Assembly (NCBI GenBank): GCA_947683425.1
Contig: CANTUQ010000050.1
Location: 10,842,501-10,906,500, forward strand
Source of the DNA: Excoecaria cochinchinensis
Taxonomy: Eukaryota; Streptophyta; Magnoliopsida; Malpighiales; Euphorbiaceae
Length of the DNA: 64,000 nt
Direction: 5' to 3'
In this document: piece by piece, positions 60,772-64,000 of the stretch
Layout: each line of letters starts with the position of its first letter
Position numbering within the stretch: position 1 is the first letter of the stretch
The notes under the pieces: model-generated
The model's input: the letters and a program-made list of their open reading frames with translations, nothing else
Databases searched by the model: none
What the model was told of the DNA's origin: nothing
Translations under genes and position numbers: made by a program

Positions 60772-62900
60772 TCAATCCTGTGGTGGTGGTGGTGGAGGGA
60801 AATGATCTCTCATGGTCTGATAAAACCGCTTCTGCTCCTGCCGAGAGAGATACATGGAATGCTCCAGCCTTGACAGACTCTGTGCTTGCAAAGCTAACTG
60901 CTGCTCATGCATATCTAATCGTCCCATAAGCTGAACATGTTCAGCATGGGTATCCTCCATGAAGCTCTCCCACTGGTCTAAGCGAGAATTGATTTGAGCC
61001 TGTCCAGTCTGCAAAGCCTCAAAATGGGCAGTAAACTGGGAAAAATCATATGCTGGCATGGCGGGGGCGGGTCCTGCAGCAGCTGCACCTGCAGCCTCCT
61101 CTGGCTACTCATCCTCTTCCTCAGCCCCTTCTACGGGCAACTGTACTCGACCCCTTTCAATGAGGCGCAAGTATTCTTCCCTTGTGGACAATCTGACTTG
61201 TTCATGAAACTGATGATCATCCACAATGATCCTCAAATTTTTCAACATCCTAAAGTCCAGTAAATTACTATCTCCCAAATCGGGTCCCAACGAGCTAAGG
61301 CCTACTCGCTTAGCCAACACTGTGACCACCCATCCGATCACGATTTTCTTTACTTTCCTGGGATTAGCATGCAAGTCCTCAAACTTCTTCCATAAAAAAT
61401 AAGCGCCATTTAATGGGATCTGGTGGATCATGCAATGCAGAAATAATGCCTCAGCCTGGTTCACCACTCCAGCTGCTTCAATGTGTCCATAGAAAGAAAG
61501 GGCGAAAAATCGATGTAAGATCCTCAATGCATGGTCCCTCAGATGGTGGGCCTTAGACTGTCCGGTGACATATTGCGTGGCGATGATTGGATTGCGGATT
61601 GTGGCCCACACTGCCTGCTTATTCAAGTCGGGCAGATGTCTAGCTCCATCCAATGGAAAACCCAAGGCATCTACGAATTCATTAAAGGTTAGAGTGTGTT
61701 TTCTCTTGTTTAACCAGAATGTTACCTCCCCGGGGTCCTCCTCATCATCATTATCAATCTTGCAATCTACAGTGGCCAGAAAATCCCTTGTCAATTTCGG
61801 ATGAACTCGCTCCCTTTTCTGAAAGAAGTCTGTCCATCCTATCCCCTCAATCAAATCATTGATTTCTTCATTTATCCCCAATGTCCGTAGTGCATCAAAA
61901 TCAATAAATGTAGAAGGTAGGAAGGTTGCCTCTGATAGACATTCGTATGCAGTATGGCACCTTGTAGGGACCCATGATGGTATTGAGCTATTCTGAGAGG
62001 AGGATGCCTGGTCCGTTCTTGATCTTTTTGGAGCCACTGCATCAATATATAAACACAATTAGAAGGGATAAACAAGGCTTAAATTTTCAACAAAATAATA
62101 GACAAGCCCATATTTAGATAAAAACAATTTGCAATCATTAAAACTTCAAAGCCACAATGAAAATCTTTAGCAAGGACAAAAGCCAGCATTTATGATAACA
62201 ATGCATCCCCTAGTTCTCTTGACAACAAATGCACAAAAGAAATAGATTGTGAAAAATTACAGCATTCTCACCGAATTGTCATACTGCCATAATGTTTACA
62301 TGCTTAAATGCCCACTCAAACGGTAATCACAGCTCGCGACAAACATATTTCAGAGTGTATGAAAACCCAAAAGAAAACCATGGTTGACAACAACTATATA
62401 ACAGAGAAGGGTTAATGAACACTCATTTAGGCATTTTGTCAAACACTTGGTGAGCACCACTTTTTGTGGATAAAAACAGCATCTCTCAATCAATTGTTAC
62501 CCAAAATTCGTTCAAATATCATCCAGTAATCCATATATTCATCAACTCAGCATGATTTAAGAGAATAAAAACACTGATTCAATTATCAATTCAGAGCAGA
62601 ACATACACATCACTAAATTCGCCTAAATCTAGCCACAAAATAAAAAAAAATGTTACAAATCCAACAACAAATCCACAGAATTCGACATCAATCCAACCAA
62701 CCATTACAATTTAAGACACATAATCTAACCATTATTTGAAAATTAACACATAAAATCCACTTATTTCTTAAAGAAAGAATTAATTAAGAAAAGAGGAACT
62801 GAAAAATACCTAAACCCTAGAACAACAGAGAAACAAAACCAAAAAGAAGAACGAAGGTACAAAATGAAAAAGAAGAAGAAAAGAATAAAAGAAACTTACT
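60772..62900 (-). pseudogene. Athila env-position ORF, spliced start, one in-frame stop
   Basis: A donor GTAAGT (62899 downwards) and an acceptor TTGATGCAG (62037) would join CCAA to TGGCTCC and so create the start ATG. The protein then reads MAPKRSRTDQ and a domain like the ATHILA ORF-1/putative plant transposon proteins (FIDFDALRTLGINEEINDLI, LTRDFLATVDCKIDNDDEED, HTLTFNEFVDALGFPLDG). A TAG at 61105-61107 interrupts an acidic stretch. The same frame continues to a Pro-rich end (FPPPPPPQD) at 60772. CAG to TAG would restore one frame of about 420 codons. Its function is unknown. By position it corresponds to the env-like ORF, but no membrane span is obvious to me. Intron: 62037-62899. Confidence 0.72.
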
Positions 62901-63080
62901 TGGATCGAAGAATGCAGACTTGATGTGCAAAAGTTAGGTTTAGAATCGATTTTTTTCACTTGAAAATTGTGTTCGCAGAACTTGGGTTAAAGGGATATGA
63001 GAGAGGGAAGTTTTGTTTTCAAAAATTTGTGCACAAGAACTGGCGACAGGGGTTTTTAAAAAAAACAGATTTTAACGTGT

Positions 63081-63330
63081 TACACGGCGGTATGCTAATT
63101 CCATACCGCCGTGTACAACGTGACTGCAAATGGGGATTTTTAATTTACTTCTTACACGGCGGTATGCTAATTCCATACCGCCGTGTAAAAGCACCACTGG
63201 AACTTCGTTATCTTAAATCCCGATTTACACGGCGGTATGAGGATTCCTCACCGCCGTGTAAAACGCCACTGTCCCAGTTATGAAAATGCTCGTGTCACAC
63301 GGCGGTATGATGGGTCCTCACCGCCGTGTA
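63081..63330 (-). repeat. Athila hairpin array downstream of pol
   Basis: Four hairpins occur at 63081-63115, 63152-63188, 63224-63262 and 63297-63330. The second has perfect 15-bp arms, TTACACGGCGGTATG and CATACCGCCGTGTAA, with a 7-nt loop. Spacing is about 72 bp and very regular. Confidence 0.93.
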
Positions 63331-63553
63331 AAACAAGTTTTTGAGAAAAACTAACCCTTTAATTTAGCAATAATTACACCAAGTACTCCAAAACATTTTT
63401 ACATTATGTTCAAAAATCAATAGACCACTAAATAAAAATACAAATGACCTACAAACTAAAAATAACCAGTCTTAATAAATTAAAACAAAAGAGAATAAGA
63501 ATAGAAATTAATTTAGTTCTGATTTTTAGTCTCAGCTAGACTTTGAACTCACC

Positions 63554-64000
63554 TTATTCGTCGTCCAATAAAATAGCCACTGCTGCACCTTCAGCGTGGT
63601 TTTCAAAATAAGGTTTTAGACGATGACCATTTACCTTAAATTCCGTGCTCCCAGGCTGTTTTCTGATCGTGATAGCTCCGAAGTCAGCCACATTTACCAC
63701 TTCAAATGGTCCCGTCCACCGCGACTTCAATTTTCCAGGAAACAACCTTAATCGACTATTATACAATAGGACTTTCATACCTGGAGTGAATTCCTTTCTG
63801 ATCAGTTTCTTGTCGTGCCATCTCTTCGTATTTTCCTTATACTTCTCCGCTTGTTGGTATGACCAATAGCGTATTTCTTGCAACTCATTCATCTGGAGAA
63901 GTCTCTTCTCACCTGCACTCTTAACATCGAAATTCAGAAATTTAGTTGCCCAATAAGCTTTGTGTTCAAGTTCGACAGGGAGATGGCATGACTTACCATA
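63554..64000 (-). CDS. Athila integrase C-terminus (partial)
   Basis: The frame is open from the window edge to the stop at 63554. It reads YGKSCHLPVELEHKAYWATK, FLNFDVKSAGEKRLLQMNEL, HDKKLIRKEFTPGMKVLLYN and SRLRLFPGKLKSRWTGPFEV, the conserved C-terminal part of Athila integrases (the W-x-G-P-F motif). It is uninterrupted in the 148 codons visible. The catalytic core lies beyond the window. Integrase inserts element cDNA into the host chromosome. Confidence 0.88.
   Translation of the reverse strand, partial: YGKSCHLPVELEHKAYWATKFLNFDVKSAGEKRLLQMNELQEIRYWSYQQAEKYKENTKRWHDKKLIRKEFTPGMKVLLYNSRLRLFPGKLKSRWTGPFEVVNVADFGAITIRKQPGSTEFKVNGHRLKPYFENHAEGAAVAILLDDE

Larger units (their letters stand above)
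57414..64000 (-). mobile_element. Athila-like Ty3-gypsy element, 3' portion
   Basis: On the minus strand the order from the right edge is integrase C-terminus, hairpin array, a spliced ORF in the env position, non-coding sequence with a purine tract, and the 3' LTR (57414-59124). The 5' part lies beyond the window. It inserted into T2. Confidence 0.88.

Overview
This is plant nuclear DNA, most likely from a eudicot. The evidence is a spliced S-locus-type lectin receptor kinase with GT/AG introns, a purine permease most like Arabidopsis PUP11, and dense nested plant LTR retrotransposons (Ty1-copia, a Reina-like chromovirus, Del/Tekay-like, Tat/Ogre-like and Athila-like), together with hAT- and Mutator-type miniature elements. 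The species cannot be told from the window. No tRNA, rRNA or CRISPR locus was seen.

Left part (1-28 kb), gene-bearing. A G-type lectin S-receptor-like kinase occurs twice in the same orientation (minus). The right copy (22863-26199, seven exons, 835 codons) looks intact. The left copy (1-1894, cut by the window edge) carries a 4-bp frameshift in exon 1. The duplicated block extends about 0.9-1.7 kb beyond the start codons and contains the same old hAT-type element. A 468-bp Mutator-type element sits only in the right copy, with a 9-bp target duplication and a matching empty site in the left copy. Between the two kinases lie a 5.1-kb copia element with identical LTRs but a broken polyprotein, a purine permease with an early in-frame stop, and a 5.55-kb degraded chromovirus on the minus strand.

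Right part (28.6-64 kb), nested retrotransposons. A Tat/Ogre-like element (T1, from 28601) has lost the core of its polymerase. Its 3' LTR is cut by a Del/Tekay-like LTR (D1, from 41931) with a gag fragment, followed by an inverted integrase fragment. A second Tat-like element (T2, from 45995) is split by a solo Del-like LTR (D2a, 49710-54464), which itself contains another solo LTR (D2b, 52093-54400). Both solo LTRs are proven by 5-bp target duplications. T2 is then cut by an Athila-like element on the minus strand (57414 to the right edge), with its 3' LTR, an env-position ORF whose start codon would be created by splicing, and the C-terminal end of integrase.

The most striking content is non-coding. 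Nearly every LTR family here carries arrays of short hairpins at fixed positions, where the stems change but pairing is kept by compensatory substitutions. Examples are paired 15-bp palindromes in D1, 17- to 18-bp palindromes in D2a and D2b at the equivalent place, five successive homologous hairpins in D1 and D2b, a tandem hairpin array and a GAAAAYC stem-loop series in T1 and T2, and one hairpin (arms ACACGGCGGT / ACCGCCGTGT) that occurs eleven times, in both a Del-like LTR and the unrelated Athila-like element. I regard these as candidate structured RNA or foldback DNA modules. All comparisons were made by eye.
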